NCBI RefSeq assembly: GCF_009765785.1
Contig: NZ_LMUT01000015.1
Location: 25,708-89,707, forward strand
DNA: 64,000 nt
Direction of reading: 5' to 3'
Source: Granulicella sp. L46
GTDB lineage: Bacteria; Acidobacteriota; Terriglobia; Terriglobales; Acidobacteriaceae
Part shown: piece by piece, positions 18,639 through 28,400 of the stretch
Numbering within the stretch: the first letter of the stretch is position 1
How the letters are laid out: every line of letters begins with the position of its first letter
Translations under genes and position numbers: made by a program
The notes under the pieces: model-generated
Databases searched by the model: none
What the model was told of the DNA's origin: nothing
Seen by the model: only the letters and a program-made list of their open reading frames with translations

Positions 18639-20684
18639 ATGGGCGAACAACCCCTTGGTTCACCGCCGGCCGACACACTGCCGAAAGACCGGTTGGACTC
18701 GTGGAAGGAAATCGCCGCCTACCTCGAGCGCGATGTGACCACGGTCCAGCGCTGGGAGAAGCGCGAGGGAATGCCGGTCCATCGCCACCTGCATGACAAG
18801 GCAGGTTCGGTCTACGCTTCCCGGGCCGAGCTGGACGCATGGGTGCGCAGCCGAAATCCCCTCGCCGAGGAGGAGAGTGGGAACGGTGTTGTACCACCCG
18901 CACCGATCGCCCCACCACAGCCGGCGGCATCGACCATTGGCGGCGCGTGGAAATTCATCATCCCGCTGGCAGTACTCGCCCTGCTGGCAATTTCCGCAAC
19001 CATATGGCTGCGGAAGACGGAGCACTTCTGGCGAAATCCCATCGCCGACGCACGCTTTCAAACGGTGACGGACTTCGATGGATTGGAGCAGGCTGCAGCC
19101 ATCTCGCGCGATGGCCACCTGGTCGCGTTTCTCTCCAACCGCGGCGGACCGATGGATGTCTGGATCACCCAGGTCGGTTCCGGCGAGTTCCACAACCTTA
19201 CCCATGGAAGTGTCAGCGAACTCGTGAATCCATCGATTCGAACGCTGGGGTTCTCGCCCGACGGATCGCTGGTCACATTTTGGGTTCGCAGGCCTGGCGG
19301 TTCCAGCGGCGATGCGATCGACACCTGGGCCGTGCCTACGCTCGGCGGCGAGCCCAGACCCTATTTGGAAGGCGCAGCCGAGTACGACTGGTCGCATGAT
19401 GCATCCCGTCTCGCCTACCATACCCCCGGTCCAGGAGACCCCCTGTTCGTGACCGATGGCAGCGTACGACCACGAGACCGGCCCATCTTCACTGCCTCTG
19501 CCGGACTCCACGGCCACTTTCCGCTCTGGGCACCCGACGCGGCCTTCCTCTACTTCGTCCTTGGCGAATTGCCGGACAAACTGGACATCTGGCGCATTCG
19601 TCCCACCGGCGGAACTCCGGAACGGATCACGTCACAGAATGGCCAGATCACGTACCCGGTCCTGCTGGATCGGCGCACCCTCTTGTATCTCGCCGCCGAT
19701 CCAGACGGTTCAGGGCCGTCGCTCTACAGCATGGATGTCGAGCACCGGATTCCACACCGATTAACTTCGGGCCTCGACCGCTACACATCGGTGGCCGCCA
19801 CCGCGGATGGACATCGTCTCGTGGCAACGCGAACCACTCCTCACGGAACGCTCTTTCGAATCCGCATTGGCGATTCCCCTGCACAAGTCTCCTCGGCTGA
19901 TCAGATTCCGCTGACCACCAGCTCCGGTTTCTCCCCGCGGCTCGGCCCCGACTATCTTCTCTATGTCTCCGCGACCGGCGCAGGCGAGAGCATCTGGAAG
20001 CTAGCCAACGGCGAGAGCACGGAGTTGTGGCGCAGCGAGGGAGCGCGAGTCTTCGGCGGCCCCGCCATCTCACCCGACGGCCGATCCATCGCATTCTCTG
20101 CCCGGCAGAACGGTAAAGCGCTCCTGTACGTTATGCAAGTGGACGGCACCAGCGCGCATATCCTGGCTGACTCGCTCGATTTGCAGGGCTCTCCTGCTTG
20201 GTCGCCCGACGGTCGATCCATTGTCTCGGCGGCCGACGATCACGGCGTCCCACACCTCTTCCGTATTCCCACGGACGGCCACGCGCCTGCGTCCTTCGTC
20301 CGCGATTATTCCCTCGATCCCGCTTTGTCCCCCGACGGCAGCCTGGTTGTCTACTCCGGACCCGACATCGGCACCACCTTCTCACTCAAAGCGGTGACAG
20401 CCGAAGCAGCCCCACACCCGCTGCCGGCCCTCACCCTCACACGCGGTGCTCGTCACATCACCTTCCTGTCCGGAGGCCGATCCCTCGTCTTCCTCAGGGG
20501 AGAGATTCAACACAAGGATCTGTGGCTGGTCGATCTCGACACCGGAGCCGAGCGGCAGCTGACGAGCCTCCCTGCCGACTTCGACGTGCGCGACTTCGAT
20601 CTCTCTCCCGACGGCCGCGAGGTTGTCCTCGAGCGAGTCCAGGAGCGCTCCGACCTGGTACTGCTCGATCTATCCCGACCGTAG
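18639..20684 (+). CDS. Membrane-tethered HTH regulator with C-terminal beta-propeller
   Basis: A 681-residue protein with three parts: an N-terminal helix-turn-helix of MerR/excisionase type (about 20-72, SWKEIAAYLERDVTTVQRWE and GSVYASRAELDAWV), one membrane span (about 104-124), and a large set of TolB/WD40-like blades with repeated SPDG motifs (LGFSPDGSLV, AISPDGRSIA, AWSPDGRSIV, LSPDGREVV). This mirrors CadC/ToxR-type one-component regulators, with a cytoplasmic DNA-binding head and an extracytoplasmic sensor. The ATG at 18639 was chosen because the 64 upstream codons look non-coding and fall in the gap shared with the divergent secreted protein. The signal sensed is unknown; a propeller could bind a glycan, peptide or protein. 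Confidence 0.78.
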   Translation: MGEQPLGSPPADTLPKDRLDSWKEIAAYLERDVTTVQRWEKREGMPVHRHLHDKAGSVYASRAELDAWVRSRNPLAEEESGNGVVPPAPIAPPQPAASTIGGAWKFIIPLAVLALLAISATIWLRKTEHFWRNPIADARFQTVTDFDGLEQAAAISRDGHLVAFLSNRGGPMDVWITQVGSGEFHNLTHGSVSELVNPSIRTLGFSPDGSLVTFWVRRPGGSSGDAIDTWAVPTLGGEPRPYLEGAAEYDWSHDASRLAYHTPGPGDPLFVTDGSVRPRDRPIFTASAGLHGHFPLWAPDAAFLYFVLGELPDKLDIWRIRPTGGTPERITSQNGQITYPVLLDRRTLLYLAADPDGSGPSLYSMDVEHRIPHRLTSGLDRYTSVAATADGHRLVATRTTPHGTLFRIRIGDSPAQVSSADQIPLTTSSGFSPRLGPDYLLYVSATGAGESIWKLANGESTELWRSEGARVFGGPAISPDGRSIAFSARQNGKALLYVMQVDGTSAHILADSLDLQGSPAWSPDGRSIVSAADDHGVPHLFRIPTDGHAPASFVRDYSLDPALSPDGSLVVYSGPDIGTTFSLKAVTAEAAPHPLPALTLTRGARHITFLSGGRSLVFLRGEIQHKDLWLVDLDTGAERQLTSLPADFDVRDFDLSPDGREVVLERVQERSDLVLLDLSRP

Positions 20685-20817
20685 TCTCGCGTGCTGCTAG
20701 GACGCAGAAAGTTCATCGATGTATACGGAAAACCATTGGTAGACCTTTTCAGCATCACACCTGATTCGTGCGACGCAATAAAGTTGGAGTAGCCTCTTTC
20801 TCAAACTCGGAGGATTC

Positions 20818-22476
20818 ATGAAGAAGTCGGTCAAAATCGGTCTGGCTGCAGCCATAGCACTACCCATACTCGCCGTAGCCGCCATTCCCCTCTTCGTGGA
20901 CGCCAACACCTTCCGTCCAATCATCGAGAGCCGTCTTACCGCAGCCCTTTCCCGCAAGGTCACCCTCGGCGACCTGAGCCTCTCCCTCAGGACAGGAGCA
21001 CTGGTGGCCAACGATCTCTCCATAGCCGAAGACCCGAAGTTCGGCCAGACCCCATTCTTCACCGCGAAACAATTGCGCATTGGCGTTGAGATGAAGCCGC
21101 TCATCTTGCACAAGCAGCTGATCGTGCGGAGTTTTGAGGTCGATGCTCCCCAAATCCATCTCATCCGCGCCGAGGATGGCACCTGGAACTTCTCCACCCT
21201 GAGCCACGTCGCCGCTCCCCAGAACACCGCGAAACCGGCCGCCTTACCCGATCTCCCCGTCGGTCTCGTCACCATCCAGGACGGCAACGCCACGATCGAA
21301 ACCCTGCCCTCGCAAAAAAATCCCCAGGTCTACGACCACCTCAACGTCAAGCTGGAGAACGTCTCCCTGGCGAAGGCCTTTCCCTTCACGGTCAGCGCCT
21401 CGCTACCCGGCGACGGCAAGGTAGCGGTCTCCGGAACCGTCGGCCCCATCAATCCGCAAGACGCGGCCTCCACGAGCTTCGACGCCCACGTCACCATTGA
21501 ACACCTGGACCCCGTCGTCGCCGGGTACGTCGACCCCGCGGACGGAATCTCCATGATCGGCGGCCTCGACGCCCACATCGTCTCAGACGGCATCAATGTA
21601 ACGAGCGATGGCAAAGTCCACGCCGAGCACCTCATCCTCCTCAAAGGCGGCAAGGCCGCGCCGTATCCTCTCGATGTCAGCTATCAGATTCGTCACTCCC
21701 TCCAAGGCAACAGTGGCGAAGTCTCCGATCTCGCCCTTCAGACTGGCAAGGTCGCTATCCACATCAAAGGCACCTATCAAATCGCCGCAAACGTACCCGT
21801 CTTTGACCTCAAGCTGCTCGCCCAAAGTGTCCCCATCGACGGTCTGCAGGCGCTTATGCCCGCCGTCGGCGTAAAGCTCCCCAACAACGCCACCCTCAAG
21901 GGCGGAACGTTGTCGGCCAACTTCGCCATCAAGGGCTCGCCAACCGACAACGTCATCGTCGGCTCCTACGAGATCAGGAATACGAAGCTGGTAGGGTACG
22001 ACCTCGGGTCGAAGATCGTTGGCATTGCTGCGATGGGTGGCATCAAGACGGGGAACACGGTTGACATCACGATCTCGCGCGCGAATATGCGAGCGACCAA
22101 AGCCGGCAGCCAGACGACGAATATTTATTCGGTGCTGCCGGCGTTAGGGGAGTCTACGGGCAGCGGAACTGTTTCGCCTTCCGGCCAGCTCAACTTCCAC
22201 TTGATTTCGAAGGTGACGAGCGCGAAGGGACTGAATAAGGTGGGCGTGAATATTCTGACAAGCCTGAACAACTCGTCGGCTTCGAAGAAGCCTTCGAATG
22301 CCCAGGGTATCCCGATTAACATTACAGGCACGGCGGAGAACCCGGTCATCACCGCGGATGTAGGGAGCGTGATGAAAGGCAATGCCACGGCGATAAAGAA
22401 CAAAACCACCGGCGTCTTTAATAAGATTTTCGGCAAGAAAAAAAAGGATTCCAGCTCAACCACGCCGAAGAAGTAA
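20818..22476 (+). CDS. AsmA-family envelope protein
   Basis: A 552-residue protein anchored by one N-terminal membrane helix. The typical AsmA opening follows: DANTFRPIIESRL, then VTLGDLSLSLRTGALVANDLSIAEDP and IGVEMKPLILHKQLIVRSFEVDAPQI. AsmA-like proteins form long, grooved beta structures in the periplasm and are thought to move phospholipids between membranes or affect outer-membrane assembly. The C-terminal AsmA segment (about 360-500) is also present. Translation starts behind a strong GGAGG. It is not obviously linked to its neighbours. The lysine-rich tail (KKKKDSSS) is unusual. Confidence 0.83.
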   Translation: MKKSVKIGLAAAIALPILAVAAIPLFVDANTFRPIIESRLTAALSRKVTLGDLSLSLRTGALVANDLSIAEDPKFGQTPFFTAKQLRIGVEMKPLILHKQLIVRSFEVDAPQIHLIRAEDGTWNFSTLSHVAAPQNTAKPAALPDLPVGLVTIQDGNATIETLPSQKNPQVYDHLNVKLENVSLAKAFPFTVSASLPGDGKVAVSGTVGPINPQDAASTSFDAHVTIEHLDPVVAGYVDPADGISMIGGLDAHIVSDGINVTSDGKVHAEHLILLKGGKAAPYPLDVSYQIRHSLQGNSGEVSDLALQTGKVAIHIKGTYQIAANVPVFDLKLLAQSVPIDGLQALMPAVGVKLPNNATLKGGTLSANFAIKGSPTDNVIVGSYEIRNTKLVGYDLGSKIVGIAAMGGIKTGNTVDITISRANMRATKAGSQTTNIYSVLPALGESTGSGTVSPSGQLNFHLISKVTSAKGLNKVGVNILTSLNNSSASKKPSNAQGIPINITGTAENPVITADVGSVMKGNATAIKNKTTGVFNKIFGKKKKDSSSTTPKK

Positions 22477-22521
22477 TTGCCGCCCACACCCACCGACGCC
22501 TTCGTCGTACCTGCTCAACCC

Positions 22522-23970
22522 TTAATCGTGCATCGAACCGGTGGAGTTATACAGATTGGGATAGGGTGCCGTCGCGGTGATGGCGTCGTCTGCCGTGGCC
22601 TGCGTGAGAGTCACATGATTGCGCGCGAGGCTGAAGTGAGGCGCAGGCCCGGGAGTTAGCGGGAGTTGGAGATCATTGGAGCCGGCGGGGAGAGTGACAG
22701 TCATCGTGGTCGCGCCGAGAATTACGGTAAGGTCAGCAGGAGCGGTGAGATTCGCCGTGATGTAGAGAGTGTCGGCGACGGGCCCGTAGAGCTTGATGGC
22801 CGGCTGGTGCTCGGTCGAAAGGACCGTGCGATAGGCCCAATAGATCGCGTCGTTGTGGATCTCAGGTTGATGTCCACTCTTGTACCACGCGATGAAGTAA
22901 GCGAGGAGATCGGTGACCCCGCGGTGTGAGTGGAAGAAGTGCAGGGTGTCGGCGGGAGCGATGCTAGGCCCGAGGTCATTGGCACCAGGATATTTCGCGG
23001 GATCATCAATGGGCGAGACGTAAGTGCCCTCGATAAAATCATTCCATGTGAGGATTTCTACCCACTCAGGATGGGTCGCCTGGATAGCCTGCATCCAAAG
23101 GCGCCGCATCCCCTCGTAACCGCTGTACTCGTAGTAGCGGCCAGCGTTGGCGCCCCAAAACTGGAAGCAGATGGGTGCGACATACAGCTTCTGCGCGCCG
23201 TGGAGAGTGGCAGCGTAAGCGGCGGAAGACGGAAGCTGATCAGGCGCGTGGCCGAGGCCCGGAGAGCCAGCGATCCCCCAGTAGAAGGCTCCGTCGATAA
23301 CGTGCTGGTAGAGCGCGAGGCCGGAGGCAACGCCATCGGCGGTGGGAGTTTCGCCCCCCCAGAAGAAAGACGGCACTAAGAAAATGCGAATAGGTGCGCT
23401 GGACGGAACGCTGCGGACCCACGACAGGGCGTCGGGTGCGGCGAGAAGCGAAGGCGCTGTGCCATGCTCGAGATTCGAGCGAAGCTGTTGCCAAAACTCC
23501 GGCCCGTGGCTGGAGCCGGAGAAGGTGGTGAGGACAAACCGGCCGTCGTGCTGGAAGTAAACGCCGGCGTAGCGAGGATTATTGGCGAAGCGCCGGACCA
23601 TGTCCATCACATCGGTTGCATCGTTGGAACAGCACATGTCGGCAGAGAACATGAGTTTGAAGCCGGAGTGCAGCCGGTAAGCAGCTTCAAACATTTCTGA
23701 GGCGCGGCGAATGTAGCGCGGCTCTTTGGACCAGCCACCGGCGTTAAGCGCAAAGCCGTCGATGCCGATGGCTTGGGCTTGCTGAATCTCGTGTTGGTAG
23801 GCGGCGATGTTGGGCTCGCCGGTAGCGTCGTCGGCCACCGTGCCCTGGTTGGCAAGCATGTAGTGCGCGAAGACGAGGCGCTGGGCGGGTGCCGAGATAG
23901 CGAACAGGAAACAGAAAAGAACCAGAAGATGCGGGAGTGCTCGACGGGTGCGCTGCTTGCTGCGTTGCAT
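22522..23970 (-). CDS. Secreted GH71 endo-alpha-1,3-glucanase (mutanase-like)
   Basis: A 482-residue exported enzyme. The mature part begins with the GH71 hallmark LVFAHYMLANQG and continues with IGIDGFALNAGGW, FKLMFSADMCC, a VYFQHDGRFVLTTFSG strand and VEILTWNDFIEGTYVSP. Known GH71 enzymes, mostly fungal with some bacterial members, cut alpha-1,3-glucan of fungal cell walls or dextran-like polymers. A C-terminal beta domain (about 390-482) may aid binding. The start at ATG 23970 keeps the signal peptide and lies 10 bases after the stop of the upstream regulator; a longer reading frame to 24132 would overlap that gene. Activity on alpha-1,3-glucan is inferred from the family. Confidence 0.82.
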   Translation of the reverse strand: MQRSKQRTRRALPHLLVLFCFLFAISAPAQRLVFAHYMLANQGTVADDATGEPNIAAYQHEIQQAQAIGIDGFALNAGGWSKEPRYIRRASEMFEAAYRLHSGFKLMFSADMCCSNDATDVMDMVRRFANNPRYAGVYFQHDGRFVLTTFSGSSHGPEFWQQLRSNLEHGTAPSLLAAPDALSWVRSVPSSAPIRIFLVPSFFWGGETPTADGVASGLALYQHVIDGAFYWGIAGSPGLGHAPDQLPSSAAYAATLHGAQKLYVAPICFQFWGANAGRYYEYSGYEGMRRLWMQAIQATHPEWVEILTWNDFIEGTYVSPIDDPAKYPGANDLGPSIAPADTLHFFHSHRGVTDLLAYFIAWYKSGHQPEIHNDAIYWAYRTVLSTEHQPAIKLYGPVADTLYITANLTAPADLTVILGATTMTVTLPAGSNDLQLPLTPGPAPHFSLARNHVTLTQATADDAITATAPYPNLYNSTGSMHD

Positions 23971-23980
23971 GCAAATCAAC

Positions 23981-25237
23981 TTACCAGAAGTAGGTCGCGA
24001 CCACCTTGGGCGGCGAGGAGATCCCGTCGATGATTTCGGTGCTAAGAACCATCTCCATATTCTTCTGGTCCCAGTCCTTGGGAAGATAGCCCTTGATAGC
24101 CTCCATCTCGCCGGGCTGTGTGAGGAATTCACCGGCGGCTACCGTGCCACCGCGAGCAATGCCGGCGGCGACGATGGCAAGCTTACCAGTGTTAGCGTCG
24201 CGGAACCGGGCGACGATCGCGTAGTCGCGGTAGTTGTGGGTAGCCTGCTGGACTTGGCGGTCGATGCTCCAGCGAAGCTGATTGTGCGACTGGGTGTCCT
24301 CAATCCAGAAATGAGACATATCGGGATCGTTGCCGAACCGGTAGCGAAGATCGCGCGTCATACGCAACGTCCAGGTGTTATCGAAGGCGCCAAGAAAAAT
24401 GGTAGGGCCCTGGCGCAGATCGGTAAGCGTCGCAGTGTCTTCGCCGAGAAGAGTGTAGTGACGGTGCCGCATCTCGAGCAGGCCTGAGAAGCTCATCAGC
24501 GGCTGCAGGTCGTCGAGGACGACGCCGCGCATATGCTCGTCCAGATGACGAACCTGGCTGGGAGTGGACGCATCCAGGAGCGTTTGACCGGTGAACATGC
24601 TCTGCGGAAAGCAAAGCGAGATTGGCTCGCTGGATCCGAAGATAGGAGCCCAGAATTTATCGAGCGTGGAGGGACGCGAGCTAAGCCAGACCGAGCTCCC
24701 CGCTGCAGCCGCAATCAACAAGACCGATGCCAGAACCCCCCACCAGGCGCGGGATCGACCATGCGCATGGACAGCAAGAGTCTCTGGGATGGACTCGACC
24801 GGATGAGTCGTGGTGGAGAACTCGTTCAGCGAGACGGGGTTCGTGGGACTGAGCGGTGAGGAGGCTGGCTGGGGCCACTCAAAGTGTGGAATATAAGAGC
24901 CCGGGGGTAGCGAGATGCGCAGCTCGTCAGGGCTCTCGGAATCTTGGTAGTACTGGGCGATGCGCTTGCGAATCTCGGCGGCGGTGACACGAACAATCGG
25001 GTCCGTGGTAGTGTCGTAGCCGGCATCGCGACCGAAAACCTCGATGCCGAGGGTGCGTTCCTTAAGCTGGTCGCCACGCCCCTCAAGCTCTTCGTGGATG
25101 ATGTAGCGGAGGAAGCTCGGAAATCGTTTGCTGTGGGAAAAGTGGGGGTTATCAAGCAGGCGATCCAGCTGTCGCAGGATGTCTGCCTTCTCCGCATCGC
25201 CGTAAACGGCTGCCGAAACGCCCCCATAGTCAGTCAT
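23981..25237 (-). CDS. Transmembrane one-component regulator of the alpha-glucan locus
   Basis: A 418-residue protein. Residues about 20-120 match an N-terminal domain common in Acidobacteria and rhizobia and often labelled adenylate-cyclase-like, with RFPSFLRYIIHEELEGRG, ERTLGIEVFGR and DPIVRVTAAEIRKRIAQYY, then PPGSYIPHF. It has a winged-helix character and probably binds DNA. A single membrane span follows (about 165-186). The C-terminal 230 residues would lie outside the membrane and form an unclassified sensor domain. No cyclase catalytic motif is visible. It is the first gene of a two-gene unit with GH71 and is divergent from the TonB receptor at 25476, which suggests it controls both. 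That role is inferred from position and topology. Confidence 0.68.
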   Translation of the reverse strand: MTDYGGVSAAVYGDAEKADILRQLDRLLDNPHFSHSKRFPSFLRYIIHEELEGRGDQLKERTLGIEVFGRDAGYDTTTDPIVRVTAAEIRKRIAQYYQDSESPDELRISLPPGSYIPHFEWPQPASSPLSPTNPVSLNEFSTTTHPVESIPETLAVHAHGRSRAWWGVLASVLLIAAAAGSSVWLSSRPSTLDKFWAPIFGSSEPISLCFPQSMFTGQTLLDASTPSQVRHLDEHMRGVVLDDLQPLMSFSGLLEMRHRHYTLLGEDTATLTDLRQGPTIFLGAFDNTWTLRMTRDLRYRFGNDPDMSHFWIEDTQSHNQLRWSIDRQVQQATHNYRDYAIVARFRDANTGKLAIVAAGIARGGTVAAGEFLTQPGEMEAIKGYLPKDWDQKNMEMVLSTEIIDGISSPPKVVATYFW

Positions 25238-25475
25238 AATTGTCCGTTAGACGCGGATTATACCGTCTGGACCAGGGCTTTGTCGCGGACGAAAATTGGC
25301 CGATTTTCCCAACAAATTGCCGATTCTTATCGGGATAAGAGCCTGTACTTTACCGCAAGGCCCTAGACAGTCTCGGAGGCGGACCCTATAACCGGGCGAC
25401 ACTCAAAGTCGACTTTAGTTCTTCATATGGGTAAACCCGTCCTCGCGAGAGGCCGGTTCAAATTTTGGAGGCAAC
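25238..25475. promoter_or_regulatory. Divergent control region of the alpha-glucan locus
   Basis: The 238-base gap between the regulator and the TonB receptor holds several symmetric sequences. AGACG at 25249 and CGTCT at 25264 are complementary. A directly repeated AAATTG(G)CCGATT begins at 25293 and 25314, 21 bases apart. A hairpin CCGAT-TCTT-ATCGG covers 25320-25333. These are good places for regulator binding. The TonB receptor has a clear GGAGG before ATG 25476. Confidence 0.5.
25293..25325. repeat. Direct repeat AAATTG(G)CCGATT, two copies 21 bases apart
   Basis: The copies start at 25293 and 25314, on the same helix face at two turns' spacing, in the gap between divergent genes. This is typical of paired sites for a dimeric activator. 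The second copy overlaps the small hairpin at 25320-25333. Confidence 0.4.
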
Positions 25476-28400
25476 ATGAAGCGCAATCTTATAGAGGTGG
25501 AAACCGCTCGCCCGTGGTTCGTATGTAGAGGCCGGGGCTTCCTCAATCTTTCCGTCTGTTTAATACTGCTGGCGATGCTGAGCAGCCCGGCGCATGCACA
25601 GGTGGGCGCGGCATCTCTGAGCGGCACCGTCGAAGATACGACCGGCGCAAGCGTTCCGGGCGCAACGGTCACGATCCAGAACACAGCCAGTGGTTTGCAG
25701 CGGCATCTGCAGAGCAATAGCGCCGGTGAGTTCTCGTTCTCGGCAGTTCCCAGCGGCGACTACAAAGTGACCATCGAACACGCCGGATTCAAGCAGTTGG
25801 TGCGCCCCGCAATCCACCTGAACGCGGGCGACAGTATCGCGCTGACGGACCTGCAACTTACCGTCGGGGATGTGAGCCAGAGCGTCACGGTCAGCACGAC
25901 AACCGCGGGTTTGCCGCTGGACAGCGGCCAGTTGAGCTCGACGATCACGGCCGGCGACCTGGATAGGTTGTCCATCGTTGGGCGCGATGCGACCGAGTTG
26001 GAAAGCATTCTGCCAGGGTTTGCAATCCGCAATCTGGGGTCGACCAACGCGGCACCGGACTTCAGCCAGGTACAAATAGGCCAGCCAACGCCCTATGCAT
26101 CGAACGGCTCACCGGTAGCAGGCATCACCCTCAAGCTGGATGGCGCAAGTCTGACGGACGCTGGAAACTTTGGCGCGGCGCTGATGAATATAGACGATGC
26201 CTTTGTGAGCGAGGTGCAGGTGCAGACCTCGAACTTCGGCGCAGATCAGTCAAATGGTCCCGTGATCATTCAGGGTGTGACGAAGTCGGGCACGGACAAG
26301 TATCACGGAAGCGTCTATACGTATGCACGCACCTATCAGCTGGACGCGAACGACTGGCTGGCGAATTACAACGGTCTGGCGCGGCCGGAAGATCGCTACA
26401 TCTATCCGGGCGGCACGATCAGCGGACCGATTCCCCACACCAAGAAGGTGACGTTCTTTGCAGGCGCCGAGTATGACGCGCAGCGCAATATCTACGCGTA
26501 CGGCAGCTCCGGCAGCGCGATTATTCATGCGCTGGTTCCGACACAGGCGCTGCGCAATGGCGACTTCAGCCAGGCCGCACTGGACAATTTCCTTGGGCCG
26601 GAAGCAACGAACGGAAATTATGGCACGTTCAATGTGGCGCCTACCTATGGCGACGATCGCACGCCTTTGACCAACGGCAATATCGCGCCCTGGCTTGACC
26701 CCGGCGCCATGGCGCTCGTGAATGGCACACTCCCGTTGCCGACCCGGACGCAGACGGGTACGGATGGATTCAACTGGGACCAACAGAACCTGGTAAATAA
26801 CAATGTCAGTCAATTTGTCGGGCGCGTGGATTACAACATCACCCCACGCAATATTTTCTTTGCGCGCTACAGCTTTGAAAAGCAAAAGCAGGGGCAGCCG
26901 GAGGTTCCGTATTACTCGCCCGCGTCGTCGAGCGTGATGGGCGGCGTCAACACACCCGGCTACGGCGTAAATAACGACGTGTGGGTACACAGCGGTTCGA
27001 TCAACTATGTAACCCAATTCACGCCGACGCTGACCAATGAGATGTATGCAACCATCACGTCGTTCCTGCAGTCCTTTGACGCACGCGACATCTCTGCACT
27101 GCAGAAGGGCGCGATCGATTATCCATACAACGGTGCGTTCGCCAATAACGACACGCAGTATCCGCAGCTCGGCACGTATACGACCTACGGCGGCTTGCCG
27201 TTGGGCTTGTGGCCGGACTACTCAGAAAATCCGCTCGAGCTGAAGAAGCTGCAACCGAATATAGGCGATAACCTGACCAAGGTCTGGGGCAAGCATGTGG
27301 TGAAGATCGGCATCTTCAGCCAACGCACCAGCAACAACCAGACCGCGACCAATCCATCCACCAACGGCATCATCCAGAATTATTACTACGGACCTGCCGG
27401 AACCTACTTTGCGGATTACAACGGGACGTATCCGGATGGATCGCCGGCGTACGGCAATCCGCACTTCAACAGCGGCAATGCTTTGGCGAACTTCTTTGAA
27501 GGCCAGATCCAGGACTGGCATCAGCAGAACTTCAATCCATATACTGACCTGTATTTCTGGAACACTGACTTCTACGCCCAGGACACCTGGCGCGTAGCAT
27601 CGAACTTTGTGCTGACGTATGGCGCGCGCATCAGCAAACTTGGTGCGTGGCAGGATGCACATGGGATTGGTGCATCGGTCTGGATCCCGTCGCTGTATAC
27701 CTCGGAATACAACGCAACAACGAACCCGCTGCCAGGCCTCACGTGGCACGGAAATAATCCTTCCATCCCGAACTCCGGCGTAGGCACCCCCCCGGTTTAT
27801 TTTGAGCCGCGGTTCGGGTTCTCATTCGATGTCTTCAAAACCGGCAAGACGGTGATACGTGGCGGTGCCGGCGTCTACCGCTTCCATGATTCGGTAACGG
27901 ACGTGGCCAACGAGTTCGCTCTGGCAGAGAATGTTCGATACACCGATCTGCAAGGCTTTGGCGGCAACACGCTGAAAGGCGTCAGCTCGCTCCAACTGGA
28001 TCCTTACACGTACGGCAACACCGGCCCGGGCAGCACGGAAACTTATATCTCGCCGTCGACAATCTATGGCCTCGACCCGAGCGACAACAACGAACCGGTA
28101 ACGAATAACTACAGTCTGAGTGTGGCGCAACAGCTGCCCGGCCGCTGGATTCTGCAGATCTCCTACGCCGGCAATAACACCAACTCGATGATGAATAACG
28201 GCACGACGCAGGCGGTTGTACTCAACAATGTGAACGCTATTCCAGTGGGCACCCTGTTTACCCCAACCGCAGCAGCGGCCATCAATGCGGGCGCTGGCTA
28301 TAACGCCTGCGATCCGACAGGCTGCACACCGCAACAGGCAGCAAGTCTGGATAACATCTATAACTACCCGGGCGATAAGGCGGTGCAGAAGGCGCGACCG

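Noticed and set aside
23971-24132. Longer start of the GH71 gene
   Set aside because: It would overlap the upstream regulator by about 150 bases and hide a clean signal peptide.
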